64,000 bases of DNA from a candidate division KSB1 bacterium (GTDB taxonomy: Bacteria; Zhuqueibacterota; Zhuqueibacteria; JANLFK01; Oleimicrobiaceae): assembly GCA_024655945.1 (NCBI GenBank), contig JANLFK010000005.1:186317-250316 (forward strand), in the 5' to 3' direction. Numbering within the stretch: the stretch's first letter is position 1; each line of letters starts with the position of its first letter. Shown piece by piece: positions 17,464 to 26,722 of the stretch. Position numbers and translations under genes: made by a program. A model generated the notes under the pieces. The model was given only the letters and a program-made list of their open reading frames with translations, was not told where the DNA came from and ran no database searches.

Positions 17464-18233
17464 GCCGCCTCTGCTGCACGCTGCTTCTCACCAGGCCCTG
17501 AGATCGACTTTCCATGTAATGATACCGTGCCACGCCCCAAAATGCTGAACGGAAAGAGTCGGTTTCGTGGCAATTGAAAAACTCCTGAACAGGTGGATGT
17601 GGCCCGCACAGCGAAGCAACAACCCGGCACCGGGGCGAAAGGCCGCTTTGCCTGGAAGCCGGGTAATCGCGCCCTCCTCACTTGCCCGCCATGCGGCGAG
17701 AATAGAGGTCGCCTCCCCTGGATTGGCACGCTGCCTTCTGCTCTCCGCATCACACTCAAGCAGCAGGTGGACAACCTGACCTCTCCAGCTCACGACAAAA
17801 TGGTCCTTGATTGCTTCCCTCTGCTTTTCTATCTTTGCGGGCAGCATGCGAGCCAGCGTTTCACCTGGGCCTCGGACTTCCGTCTCGAACAAAGCGGGCC
17901 CTGATTCTCGAGCGGACCGGCCGGAGATCTTTTCAAGATGTCGCTCACCCTGAACTGTTCACTCTTGCGAAGCGAAACCCACAGGAGCTTGATGCGAGGC
18001 AAGACCGTAGCGTCAACTCATCCCTCCTGCCCTGGGCGAATGCCACGCCACCTTAGGCTCTCTTCTGCCACGTGGACGATTGAGGTCGCGGGGCACCAAG
18101 GTTCCGGCCTCCATAGCCCTACAGGTCAAATGGTCGGTTGGCTCTGCTCAAAGGGTTCGCCCCCCTCTTTCGCGAGGTCGCCAAGCATCTGCGAGGGGCA
18201 GATTCCCCCTGTGCAGACGAGCTCCATTGAAAT
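17464..18233. other. Divergent intergenic region, nothing recognised
   Basis: 770 bp between the ECF sigma gene (minus) and the DedA gene (plus). Reading frames present, such as one at 17488-17892 minus, have no recognisable domain and poor starts. No promoter, RNA or repeat could be supported. Confidence 0.5.
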
Positions 18234-18830
18234 ATGACGCAGGCCATTTTGCAATTCGGCTACCCCCTCGTTTTTATCGGGGTGATGCTTCAGGGTGAGC
18301 TGCCCGTGCTTTTGGGCGGTTTCTTAATCCACCAGGGTTACTTTGACTGGGTTCCGCTCATCTTCTGGGCAAGCTTGGCTACTGCGCTGGGCGATCAGCT
18401 TTACTTCTCTCTGGCCCGGTGGCAAGGGAGGAGGTGGTTAGCGCGCTTTTTTGCCAGTTCAAAGAAGCTTTGTCAAGCTGAAGAAGTGATTCAGCGGCAT
18501 GGAGCCCTGATCGTGCTGCTCATGCGTTTTCTCTACGGGCTACGTCCCTTCCTTCCCGGAGTCCTCGGGCTCTCCCGGGTTGGCTTCTGGCAATTCACCC
18601 TGTTGAATAGTGTCGGGGCCTGTTTGTGGGCAGGGTTGTTCGCCGCTATCGGCTACGTTGTCGGCGACGGGGCCTCGCTGGTTGCCGCCAACCTCCGTGC
18701 ACTGGAGCGTGGAATCCTTTTCGGGACGATCTCCCTTTCGCTGATCCTGGCGCTCGTCCGCTGGTGCAGGCCCTGGTCGCAGGCCGGCAAAGGCCCCGCG
18801 GGTGGAAAACCCAAAGATGCTCATCGATAG
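18234..18830 (+). CDS. DedA/SNARE-associated family membrane protein
   Basis: A 198-residue inner-membrane protein of the DedA family. Members are involved in lipid-carrier recycling and membrane homeostasis. Visible signatures are an N-terminal re-entrant region (FIGVMLQGELPVLLGGFL), the basic segment after GDQLYFSLARWQGRRW, and the conserved RFLYGLRPFLPGVLGLSR loop. About five hydrophobic segments can be counted. The ribosome-binding site upstream of the ATG is weak. The gap to the GH97 gene is 63 bp on the same strand, so they could share a transcript. Confidence 0.85.
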   Translation: MTQAILQFGYPLVFIGVMLQGELPVLLGGFLIHQGYFDWVPLIFWASLATALGDQLYFSLARWQGRRWLARFFASSKKLCQAEEVIQRHGALIVLLMRFLYGLRPFLPGVLGLSRVGFWQFTLLNSVGACLWAGLFAAIGYVVGDGASLVAANLRALERGILFGTISLSLILALVRWCRPWSQAGKGPAGGKPKDAHR

Positions 18831-18893
18831 TGGGTGTAGGTCCTTCTCAGTAGCTCAAGCGGACGTCCGCAATAGCCATAGGAGGCAACCAGC

Positions 18894-20867
18894 ATGGAAC
18901 GTTTCCCAGCCAGCGCACTGATCCTGGCCGTGGTGTTCAGCCTCGGGTTTCGCACCGCGCAGGCGAAACGAAGTCTCCTCCTTTCTCCAGAAGGGCGCAC
19001 AGAGGTGATGGTAAAGGTCGCGGAGGCCATCACCTACTCGGTCCGCCACGACGGGAGGGAGATCGTTTCCCCCTCACCCATCTCCTTGACGCTGGGCGAT
19101 GGCACCGTCCTCGGTCTCCGGCCCGCGCTCCGGAGGACGCAGCAGCGCGAGATCAAGCAGGTGATCCGCCCGGTGGTGAAGGAGAAATCCGCGGAGATCC
19201 TGGACCACTACCGGGAGCTCGTGCTCGACTTTGAAGAAGGCTTTTCCCTCGTTTTCCGAGCCTACAATGACGGGGTAGCCTACCGCTTTGTCACGCGGCT
19301 GCCCGGAGAGATCACGGTGAAGGCGGAGCAGGCCTCGTTCCGGTTCCCAGCCGATTGCATGACCTACTTCCCCGAGGAGGAGAGTTTCTTTTCCCACTCG
19401 GAGCGACTTTATTTGCACATCCCCCTGAGCCTGATCACCCCGGGCCGCTTCTGCTCGTTGCCGGCACTGGTAGAGATCCCGGATCGACCCAAGGTGGCGA
19501 TCACCGAATCGGACCTCGAGGACTACCCGGGGATGTACCTGACCGGCTCGGGAGACGGGCCCAACACCCTCGTAGGCCTCTTCCCCCACTACGTGCTTGA
19601 GGATAGCGCCCGGAGCGACCGCGACCTCGTGCCCACCCGGCGCGCGGATTTCCTCGCCCGGACGCGCGGTGAGCGGGTTTTCCCCTGGCGGGTGCTGGTC
19701 ATCGCCGATCGCGACGGGGATCTGGTGGAGAACCAGATGGTCTACAAGCTGGCCCGCCCCCTGGAGCTCGACGATACCTCCTGGATCAAACCGGGGAAGG
19801 TTGCCTGGGATTGGTGGAATGCGCTCAACGTGTACGGCGTGGACTTCCGTGCAGGGATCAACACCGCCACCTACAAGTACTACATCGACTTCGCCGCCAG
19901 CTATGGGATCGAGTACGTGATCCTCGATGAAGGATGGTACAAGCTGGGCAATCTTCTGGAAGTGAATCCGGACATCAACATGGAAGAACTCACGGCGTAC
20001 GCCCGCGAAAAGAACGTCGGCCTCATCCTCTGGGTTGTGTGGAAGACGCTGGACAATCAAATGCAGGAGGCGTTGGACCAGTTCCAGCGGTGGGGCATCA
20101 AAGGGATCAAGGTCGACTTCATGCAGCGGGACGATCAGGAGGTGGTCAATTTCTACTGGCGGGTGGCCCGAGAAGCCGCTAAGCGTCACCTGGTGGTGAA
20201 TTTTCACGGGGCGCACAAGCCCACCGGCCTGCGGCGGGCCTACCCGAACGTCCTCACACGGGAGGGGGTGCGAGGCATGGAATGGAGCAAGTGGAGCACC
20301 GGTGCCTCGCCCGACAATGCGGTGACCATCCCCTTCCTGCGAATGCTCGCGGGGCCCATGGACTACACCCCGGGCGCGATGTGGAACGCCACGCGCGACC
20401 AGTTCCGCCCCGTGATGACGCTGCCGATGAGCCAGGGGACTCGCTGCCACCAGCTCGCAATGTACGTCGTGTACGAAAGCCCCCTGCAGATGCTCTCCGA
20501 TAGCCCCACCCGCTACCTGAAAGAACCGGAATGCATGGAATTCCTCGCCAAGGTTCCCATGGTCTGGGACGAGACGCGGGTCCTGGACGCCCGCGTCGCC
20601 GAGTACATCCTCCTGGCCCGGCGGAACGGCCAGGAGTGGTGGCTCGGGGCGATGACCAACTGGACGCCGCGCGACCTGCAGGTGGACTTCTCCTTCCTCG
20701 GCCCCGGCAGGTTCGAGCTCCAGGCCTACCAGGATGGGATCAATGCCGATCGTTGTGCCATGGACTACAAGCGGGTGGTCAAGACGATCGATGCGGGTCA
20801 CCGGGAGGAGATCCACCTCGCACCCGGAGGTGGCTGGGCAACATACATCGTGCCGACGCCAGACTGA
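18894..20867 (+). CDS. GH97 glycoside hydrolase (retaining-type, probable alpha-galactosidase)
   Basis: A 657-residue exported enzyme with a signal peptide (MERFPASALILAVVFSLGF). It has the GH97 arrangement: N-terminal beta-sandwich (about 25-280), TIM barrel (WDWWNALNVYG; LDEGWY; KVDFMQRDDQ; TREGVRGMEW) and a C-terminal beta domain. GH97 contains inverting SusB-like alpha-glucosidases and retaining alpha-galactosidases. An Asp in the KVDFM strand (D408) is the mark of the retaining, galactosidase-type group, so that activity is inferred. AGGAGG precedes the ATG. Neighbouring GH2 and galactose mutarotase genes fit a galactoside-degrading role. Confidence 0.9.
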   Translation: MERFPASALILAVVFSLGFRTAQAKRSLLLSPEGRTEVMVKVAEAITYSVRHDGREIVSPSPISLTLGDGTVLGLRPALRRTQQREIKQVIRPVVKEKSAEILDHYRELVLDFEEGFSLVFRAYNDGVAYRFVTRLPGEITVKAEQASFRFPADCMTYFPEEESFFSHSERLYLHIPLSLITPGRFCSLPALVEIPDRPKVAITESDLEDYPGMYLTGSGDGPNTLVGLFPHYVLEDSARSDRDLVPTRRADFLARTRGERVFPWRVLVIADRDGDLVENQMVYKLARPLELDDTSWIKPGKVAWDWWNALNVYGVDFRAGINTATYKYYIDFAASYGIEYVILDEGWYKLGNLLEVNPDINMEELTAYAREKNVGLILWVVWKTLDNQMQEALDQFQRWGIKGIKVDFMQRDDQEVVNFYWRVAREAAKRHLVVNFHGAHKPTGLRRAYPNVLTREGVRGMEWSKWSTGASPDNAVTIPFLRMLAGPMDYTPGAMWNATRDQFRPVMTLPMSQGTRCHQLAMYVVYESPLQMLSDSPTRYLKEPECMEFLAKVPMVWDETRVLDARVAEYILLARRNGQEWWLGAMTNWTPRDLQVDFSFLGPGRFELQAYQDGINADRCAMDYKRVVKTIDAGHREEIHLAPGGGWATYIVPTPD

Positions 20868-20884
20868 CAGAAAGATCGCATTTC

Positions 20885-20905
20885 GTCAGCGACGGCATCG
20901 CTGAC
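20885..20905. terminator. Hairpin between convergent GH97 and AbiEi genes
   Basis: GTCAGCGA and TCGCTGAC form a perfect 8-bp stem with a 5-nt loop, 18 bp after the GH97 stop. No T-tract follows on either strand. It may help end transcription from one or both sides. Confidence 0.45.
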
Positions 20906-21060
20906 AAGGAGCACGGAACACCCGTTTCGGCAAGCCACTGAAACTCGATCGGCGAATGGTCTAAAAGCTTGATGGCGCGGCAGTGCCTGAGGCAAACGCA
21001 GGAGCCTCGGGCACACGATGGTCGGGGGGAGCGACCGCTCATGCGCAAAGGCGAGCGTTT

Positions 21061-21669
21061 CTATTCGCCGTGGAAATCCCAGTCGGGAGGCGCAAAACGA
21101 GCGATGTGCCGCCGCACAGTCTTGGGATATCCGGGTGACATCTCCGCAACCTTCTGCGGAGAGAGGTTTTCCCAGTTCCATTCGTCGAGTGCAGGCTCCA
21201 GGCCGTTCTGGCGCTGCAGGTAGACAAAGTCCAGGGCTGCCTTCTCGGGTTCGGCAAGGAAGATGCGGTCGCACACCCCATAGCCAAAGAAGAGTGGCGC
21301 CTTGATGTGGAAGTACACGATCTCCCCTAAGGCAGTGCGAAAGGCCTTGGTCTTGTTGGTGGTCACGCAGGTCAGCACATGAGGAGCCTGGTCGGCTACG
21401 CCGTGCAAGAAAAGGGCGGACTCGCACGAGATGTAGGCTGGCGGGTACAGGAGGCTCGCCACTTCCTCCAGGCTTGTGCGCTGCAGCCCGTTGACGTAGA
21501 GCCCCTTACCCAACTTGAGCAACAAGCCCGCCTGGCACAGTCGGCTGACGGCCTTGCGCAAAGCGGCGCCGGAGAGACCGGTCAGACGCCGCAGCTCCAC
21601 AAAGGTGAGAATGGCCTTTCCGCGGCGCAGGAGGTCGATCCACCGGGCTTGTGTGAAAAGCTGCTGCAT
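21061..21669 (-). CDS. AbiEi-type antitoxin / transcriptional repressor
   Basis: A 202-residue protein with an N-terminal winged-helix (ILTFVELRRLTGLSGAALRKAVSRL) and the AbiEi-type C-terminal domain (YISCESALFLHGVADQ; YFHIKAPLFFGYG; EPEKAALDFVYLQ). AbiEi antitoxins of type IV systems oppose AbiEii toxin and repress their own promoter through inverted repeats. The start at 21669 has GAGGGAG 9 bp upstream; an ATG at 21678 would sit directly on that site. The gene follows the toxin after a 14-bp gap, the reverse of the usual antitoxin-first order. Confidence 0.88.
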   Translation of the reverse strand: MQQLFTQARWIDLLRRGKAILTFVELRRLTGLSGAALRKAVSRLCQAGLLLKLGKGLYVNGLQRTSLEEVASLLYPPAYISCESALFLHGVADQAPHVLTCVTTNKTKAFRTALGEIVYFHIKAPLFFGYGVCDRIFLAEPEKAALDFVYLQRQNGLEPALDEWNWENLSPQKVAEMSPGYPKTVRRHIARFAPPDWDFHGE

Positions 21670-21683
21670 GTCGGCCATCTCCC

Positions 21684-22505
21684 TCAGAGGGTCCGTGCAA
21701 CCTCTTCCCCAACGGCCAGCATCTTTCTCCTCACCGCCTCGTAATCATTCCGGGCCAGGTGCGTGCGGTAGCGCTCGGGCAGAAATCGGGCCATTTCCGC
21801 GGCCAACGACGAGGAGGCGATGAGCGCTATCCTCTGCCGGCAAGACTCTGGACTCATGCGGACGCCATAGTCCTGCAAGTTCCTCGCAACCAGATCGCGG
21901 TCAAGCGGGGCTTTCAGGACTTCCGTCAGGTACCAGATGTCCAAGACATCTCTGCCCTTGAGAAAGCGCCGCCCGTAGAGCGCGGCCAGCTTCTCCGCCA
22001 GAAGCTCAGCCGGAGAGAGCGCGACAACGAGCGGCTGTCGGCTAAGCACATCCATCTGCGAGCGCACGGGCCTTGCTTCAACCTGGTAGACCGGAAACTG
22101 GCCGAATTGAATCTTGAGCCTGTACCTCTGCCTCTGCCCCTGCGGCTGGAAAAGGAACCAATAGGCCGAGACCTTGGCTCCTCTGGTCGTCTCGGGAAAG
22201 CGCCACTCGAAGGAGCCCAACCCCAACATCTGCACCACGGCCTTCTCGATGGGCGATCGAGCCTCCTCCACCAGGCGGTCGCAGAAGGGGCGGTCGATCT
22301 CCTTGCCGGCGAAATCCAGGTCTTCGGAGTAGCGGTACCCCCCGTAGACCAGATGCAGGCACGTGCCGCCCTGGAAGGCGATCCTATCGCTTTGCGGCCG
22401 GGTGAAAAGCGCCTGCAACACCGCCAGGTGCAGTGCTTCCGCCAGGACAATGCTCAGGGGAAGTCGCTGCTCCTTAGCCAGCTCTGTCAGTTGCTGCCAA
22501 AGCAT
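21684..22505 (-). CDS. AbiEii-type nucleotidyltransferase toxin
   Basis: A 273-residue member of the AbiEii/COG2253 nucleotidyltransferases. The diagnostic motif is FQGGTCLHLVYGG followed by RYSEDLDF, with the catalytic acidic pair in SEDLDF. Downstream regions include LAEKLAALYGR and GRDVLDIWYL, both typical of the family. AbiEii toxins are reported to bind or transfer nucleotides and stop growth during phage infection. The start at 22505 is supported by GAGG upstream and by the operator/promoter geometry; a frame to 22577 would begin upstream of the promoter -10. It is the first gene of the pair. Confidence 0.88.
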   Translation of the reverse strand: MLWQQLTELAKEQRLPLSIVLAEALHLAVLQALFTRPQSDRIAFQGGTCLHLVYGGYRYSEDLDFAGKEIDRPFCDRLVEEARSPIEKAVVQMLGLGSFEWRFPETTRGAKVSAYWFLFQPQGQRQRYRLKIQFGQFPVYQVEARPVRSQMDVLSRQPLVVALSPAELLAEKLAALYGRRFLKGRDVLDIWYLTEVLKAPLDRDLVARNLQDYGVRMSPESCRQRIALIASSSLAAEMARFLPERYRTHLARNDYEAVRRKMLAVGEEVARTL

Positions 22506-22506
22506 G

Positions 22507-22548
22507 ATATTTCCGCCTCTGGACTGATCCGTCCTTCTGCGGAAATAT
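22507..22548 (-). promoter_or_regulatory. Palindromic operator of the AbiE-type operon
   Basis: ATATTTCCGC (22507-22516) and GCGGAAATAT (22539-22548) are perfect 10-bp inverted repeats with a 22-bp spacer. One arm covers the -10 box and the other reaches within 2 bp of the toxin ATG. This is the position expected for antitoxin-mediated repression. Confidence 0.75.
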
Positions 22549-22572
22549 AAGGCACGCGTGGCGAAATTCCAA
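22544..22572 (-). promoter_or_regulatory. Sigma70-type promoter for the AbiE-type operon
   Basis: Minus strand: TTGGAA (22572-22567), 17-bp spacer, TATATT (22549-22544). Predicted start near 22537 gives a leader of about 32 nt. The -10 overlaps one arm of the operator. Confidence 0.75.
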
Positions 22573-22956
22573 GCCAAAAATGCCCCTGGAGCGACACACC
22601 GTAGAAGCTCCGCTTGGGCCGCTCATCCTGCATGCCACGCGAAACAGGGCCGGGACAGGCGCCCCGAGCGTCGGGCACATCTGCGGTCCCCTTGTGGGAA
22701 GGAGCGACAACATCGGAGGGTTCACGAGAGAGGAAGCGCGCATGAGCTCGGAAGCCTCTCCTGCCCCCCGCGCCATTCAGGACTCTTTTTCGGGCTCGAA
22801 ATGGCCATCCGCCGCTTCGTTCGGCCCGGGGCGTTGCCGCCTTCCGCTTGGGCCGCAAAGTGATCGGGACGCCTCCGGGCCAAAGGCCGAACTGAGCAAT
22901 ACGCTCAGCTGCGTAGGAGTCGGGCCGGCTCACTTTTCCAATGCCTAAGAAACAGG
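22573..22956. other. Divergent intergenic region between AbiE and GH2 promoters
   Basis: 384 bp separating the outward-facing promoters of the toxin-antitoxin pair and the GH2 gene. I see no supported gene, RNA or repeat in it. Confidence 0.5.
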
Positions 22957-22985
22957 TTGACTTTTTCCTAGTGATTCCTTAATTT
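22957..22985 (+). promoter_or_regulatory. Sigma70-type promoter for GH2-galM
   Basis: TTGACT (22957-22962), 17-bp spacer, TAATTT (22980-22985). Predicted leader about 77 nt before the GH2 ATG at 23069. Confidence 0.7.
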
Positions 22986-23068
22986 GCGAAGCGCCGTGGG
23001 TGGACACCGCTTTAAGCGCAAGGGGACATGCTCGACGCCCCCAATCCGCCGGGCTTAGGAGGAAGCAG

Positions 23069-25537
23069 ATGGACGCATGCTACCATCGCACAATCTCTGT
23101 TGTCCTTTGGACCCTCGCGGTGGCGATGCTCCTTTCTTTCTTGGCCTGCCGCAAGCGGAGCCCCGGCTGGCAACCGGCTCCAAGCCCACTGTTCACGCGC
23201 TGGGCGAAGGAGGTCTCGCCCGACAACGCCTGGCAAGAGTACCCGAGGCCGCAAATGGCGCGGAAGGACTGGTTAAACCTCAATGGCCTCTGGCAACTGG
23301 CGATCGTCGCGAGGCAGAGTGCACGCCCGGCTAGCTTTCCGCACCGGATCCTCGCCCCGTTCCCCGTGGAATCGGCCCTTTCCGGACTGGCGAGGCGGGT
23401 GAGCTTGGAGGAGCGCTTGTGGTACCGCCGCACGTTCCGGCTCCCCGATTCCTGGCAGCAGGGCCGGGTTCTCCTCCACCTGGACGCCGTGGACTGGGAG
23501 GCGGAGGTCTATCTCAATGGCGTCCGGCTGGGCCAACATCGCGGTGGATACGATCGGTTCAGCCTGGACGTCACCGAGGCGCTCCGGCCCCGCGGAAAGC
23601 AGGAGCTCGTGGTTGCGCTCTGGGACCCGACCGATGCAGGCGGGCAGCCGCGGGGCAAGCAGACCCTCACCCCCGGCGGGATCTATTACACACCGACGAG
23701 CGGCATCTGGCAGACGGTCTGGCTGGAACCGGTGCCGGAGACATTCATCGCGGGCTTGCGCCTGGTGCCCGACGTGGATCGGAGCACGCTGCTTGTGTCG
23801 GCGGAAATCCGCGACGAGACAAAGAGCCTGCGCCTGGTGGCGAGGGCGACGGCCAGTGGCAGAGAAGTTGCCCGGCAATCGGGGCCGGCGGACAGGGAGC
23901 TGGTCCTCACCATCCCATCCCCCAGGCTTTGGTCACCGGACGACCCGTTCCTCTACGATCTGACCGTTGCCCTCGAGCGAGGCGGCAGGAAGATCGACGA
24001 AGTGCGGAGCTACTTCGGCATGCGCAAGGTGACCATCGGACCGGATAGTAGCGGCGTCACTCGCATCCTGCTCAATGGCGTGCCCCTCTTCCAGATCGGC
24101 CCGCTGGACCAGGGGTTCTGGCCGGACGGGATCTACACGGCGCCTACGGATGAAGCGCTCCGCTTCGACCTGGAGATGATGAAGCGCATGGGCTTCAACA
24201 TGGTGCGTAAGCATGTGAAGGTGGAGCCGGAGCGTTGGTACTCCTGGTGCGATCGCCTGGGCCTGCTCGTGTGGCAGGACATGCCCAGCGGCGCCAATCG
24301 CACCCCGGAGGAGCGGGAGCAATTCGAGCGCGAACTCGAGGCGATGGTGCGGGGTCGTTTCAATCACCCCTGCATCATCATGTGGGTGCCTTTTAATGAG
24401 GACTGGGGACAGTACGACACGGAGCGCATCGTCGAATTCGTCCGGCGGCTCGACCCCAGTCGGCTCGTGGACAACGCCAGCGGCTGGACGGACGCTGGCG
24501 TCGGCGACGTCCACGACGTCCACTCCTACCCGGATCCCATCGCGCCGCCGGTGGAGCCGGGGCGGGCCGCTGTGTTGGGTGAATTCGGGGGATTGGGCCA
24601 CGTCGTGGCAGGCCACACCTGGACGGAGCGGGGCTGGGGCTACGATCTCCTGCCCACGCGGGAACGGCTGCGCGAGAGGTACGTCGAAGTGCTCACCGGC
24701 GTGCATCGCTTGGCCCGAGAGGAGGGGCTCAGCGCCGCCGTGTACACGCAGATCACCGATGTGGAGACGGAGAACAACGGCCTGCTCACCTACGATCGCG
24801 AGGTGGCCAAGATCCCGCCCGAGGCCGTGGCACGGGCCAATTGTGGCTACTTGCCGCCGCCGCTCGCCAACCGCGTGACCCTCTTCATCGAGCGCGCGGA
24901 TGCCGCGCTGATCACCTTCCGGCCCGGAGCTGAGATCCATTACACGTTGGACGGCCGAATTCCGACCCGGCAAGATCCCGTCTACAGCGGGCCGATCCCG
25001 ATCACGGAAGACCGCATCCTGCAGGCGAAGGCCTTCTGGCCGGATGGGCAGGAGAGCGATGTGGCGACGTACAGCTTCCGCAAGGTTGCCCCGCTTGCGC
25101 CCGTCCCGGAGAAAGGTTTCGCGCCCGGCCTGCGGGTCCGCTACTACGAGGGGGAATGGGAGAAGCTCCCGGATTTTGCCAGCCTGCAGCCGGTGCAGGA
25201 GACGACGCACCCGGCAGTCGATCTTGCTCCCACGCGACGCGACACGCTGTTTGGCCTCGTCTACTCCGGCTACCTCCACGTCCCGGTCACAGGCGTGTAT
25301 CTGTTCTACCTGCGCTCCGACGATGGGTCTCGCCTCCACGTCGGCGATCAGCTTATGGTGGACAACGATGGGTTGCACGGCGCGAGGGAGAAGTCCGGTG
25401 CCATCGCCTTGCAAGAGGGATTCCATCCGTTCCGCGTGGAGTACTTCCAGAGACGCGGCGGCTGGGCGCTCGAGGTCGGCATCGAAGGCCCCGGCTTGCC
25501 GAAGCAGCCGCTTTCCCCCGGGATCCTTTTCCATTGA
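23069..25537 (+). CDS. GH2 family glycosidase lipoprotein with C-terminal FN3-like and PA14 domains
   Basis: An 822-residue lipoprotein: signal sequence ends in the lipobox LSFLAC. GH2 domains follow in order: sugar-binding jelly roll (about 55-220; DWLNLNGLWQL), Ig-like (about 225-320) and TIM barrel. The acid/base is E444 in FNEDWGQ and the nucleophile is E505 in GEFGG. The C-terminus adds a chitobiase-type FN3-like domain (about 600-675; HYTLDGRIPTR) and a PA14 domain (about 685-822), probably for carbohydrate binding. The start has GGAGGAAGCAG before the ATG; the frame is open further upstream without support. Activity is probably beta-galactosidase-like, inferred from family and from the mutarotase 39 bp downstream. 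Confidence 0.88.
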   Translation: MDACYHRTISVVLWTLAVAMLLSFLACRKRSPGWQPAPSPLFTRWAKEVSPDNAWQEYPRPQMARKDWLNLNGLWQLAIVARQSARPASFPHRILAPFPVESALSGLARRVSLEERLWYRRTFRLPDSWQQGRVLLHLDAVDWEAEVYLNGVRLGQHRGGYDRFSLDVTEALRPRGKQELVVALWDPTDAGGQPRGKQTLTPGGIYYTPTSGIWQTVWLEPVPETFIAGLRLVPDVDRSTLLVSAEIRDETKSLRLVARATASGREVARQSGPADRELVLTIPSPRLWSPDDPFLYDLTVALERGGRKIDEVRSYFGMRKVTIGPDSSGVTRILLNGVPLFQIGPLDQGFWPDGIYTAPTDEALRFDLEMMKRMGFNMVRKHVKVEPERWYSWCDRLGLLVWQDMPSGANRTPEEREQFERELEAMVRGRFNHPCIIMWVPFNEDWGQYDTERIVEFVRRLDPSRLVDNASGWTDAGVGDVHDVHSYPDPIAPPVEPGRAAVLGEFGGLGHVVAGHTWTERGWGYDLLPTRERLRERYVEVLTGVHRLAREEGLSAAVYTQITDVETENNGLLTYDREVAKIPPEAVARANCGYLPPPLANRVTLFIERADAALITFRPGAEIHYTLDGRIPTRQDPVYSGPIPITEDRILQAKAFWPDGQESDVATYSFRKVAPLAPVPEKGFAPGLRVRYYEGEWEKLPDFASLQPVQETTHPAVDLAPTRRDTLFGLVYSGYLHVPVTGVYLFYLRSDDGSRLHVGDQLMVDNDGLHGAREKSGAIALQEGFHPFRVEYFQRRGGWALEVGIEGPGLPKQPLSPGILFH

Positions 25538-25576
25538 AGGCGTGACCGGTATGGCTGAGGAGGAGGGAGATTGGCT

Positions 25577-26722
25577 ATGAGAACGACGGTCGGCACGGCA
25601 CTGGTTCTGCTCGGCTTGGGAGCTTGGATCCACGTGAACTGCGGTAAGCAGCAAGGAGGAGGCATGCAGGTCTCGCACGAGGTCTTCGGGAAGATGCCGG
25701 ACGGGCGGGTCGTGGAGGCGTTCGACCTCCGCAATGCGCACGGAATGAAGGCGCGGATCATCACCTACGGCGGCATAGTGGTGTCGTTGGAGGTGCCCGA
25801 TCGGCAGGGGAAGTTCGCCGATGTCGTGCTCGGCTACAGTAGCTTGCAGCCATATCTGGAGGACTCCCCGTACTTCGGTGCGATCGTGGGGCGCTACGGC
25901 AATCGGATTGCCAACGGGCGCTTCGTGCTGGACGGCGTCGAGTACCGTCTGGCCACCAACGACGGACCGAATCACCTGCACGGCGGGGTGAGGGGCTTCG
26001 ACAAGGTGGTGTGGCAGGGCGAGCCGGTTCGGGAGAAGGACGCCGTGGGCGTGCGCCTCACGTACCTCAGTCCGGATGGGGAGGAAGGTTATCCCGGGAA
26101 TCTCCGGGCCGTCGTGACCTACCGCCTCACGAATCAGAACGAGCTGCACATCGACTACGAGGCGACCAGCGACAAGCCCACCATCGTGAACCTCACGCAC
26201 CACAGCTACTTCAACTTGGCTGGCGAGGGGAGCGGCGACATTCTCGGCCACGTGCTGCAAATCTTGGCGGACCGCTTCACGCCGGTGGATGCGGGGCTGA
26301 TCCCCACCGGCGAGCTCCGCAGCGTGGAGGCAACTCCATTCGACTTCCGCCAGCCGACGCCCGTCGGCCAGCGCATCGATTGGGATGACGAACAGCTGCG
26401 CAATGGTCGGGGGTACGACCACAACTTCGTCCTCAACTCCGGCGGCGGGATGCTCGCGCTGGCGGCCACGGTGTACGAGCCCACCTCCGGCCGGGTGATG
26501 GAAGTCCTCACCACCGAGCCCGGACTGCAGTTCTACAGCGGCAATTTCCTGGACGGGCATCACGTGGGGAAGAGCGGGAAGGCCTACGGCCACCGCAGCG
26601 GCTTCTGCCTCGAGGCGCAACACTTTCCGGATTCCCCGAACACACCGCACTTCCCGTCCGTCGTGCTCCGCCCCGGAGAGACGTATCGGCAGGGCACAGT
26701 CTATCGCTTTTCCGCGCGCTGA
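25577..26722 (+). CDS. galM: Exported galactose mutarotase (aldose 1-epimerase)
   Basis: A 381-residue aldose 1-epimerase that interconverts alpha and beta anomers of galactose or other hexoses. The conserved blocks are NRIANGRF, NDGPNHLHGG and LTHHSYFNL (catalytic and binding His) and the catalytic Glu in GFCLEAQHFP. The N-terminus has a signal peptide ending in HVNCGK, which is compatible with a lipoprotein. The ATG at 25577 has AGGAGGGAG 7-8 bp upstream; an in-frame TTG two codons earlier is less likely. It follows the GH2 gene by 39 bp, so released sugar can be mutarotated outside the cytoplasm. Confidence 0.93.
   Translation: MRTTVGTALVLLGLGAWIHVNCGKQQGGGMQVSHEVFGKMPDGRVVEAFDLRNAHGMKARIITYGGIVVSLEVPDRQGKFADVVLGYSSLQPYLEDSPYFGAIVGRYGNRIANGRFVLDGVEYRLATNDGPNHLHGGVRGFDKVVWQGEPVREKDAVGVRLTYLSPDGEEGYPGNLRAVVTYRLTNQNELHIDYEATSDKPTIVNLTHHSYFNLAGEGSGDILGHVLQILADRFTPVDAGLIPTGELRSVEATPFDFRQPTPVGQRIDWDDEQLRNGRGYDHNFVLNSGGGMLALAATVYEPTSGRVMEVLTTEPGLQFYSGNFLDGHHVGKSGKAYGHRSGFCLEAQHFPDSPNTPHFPSVVLRPGETYRQGTVYRFSAR

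Noticed and set aside
17520-17545. TGGCACG on the minus strand upstream of the first ECF sigma gene, resembling a sigma54 -24 box
   Set aside because: The 4-bp-spaced -12 element reads CATTA and not TTGC, so only half the site is present.
17488-17892. Possible 134-residue gene between the ECF sigma gene and dedA
   Set aside because: No domain, odd composition and no ribosome-binding site.
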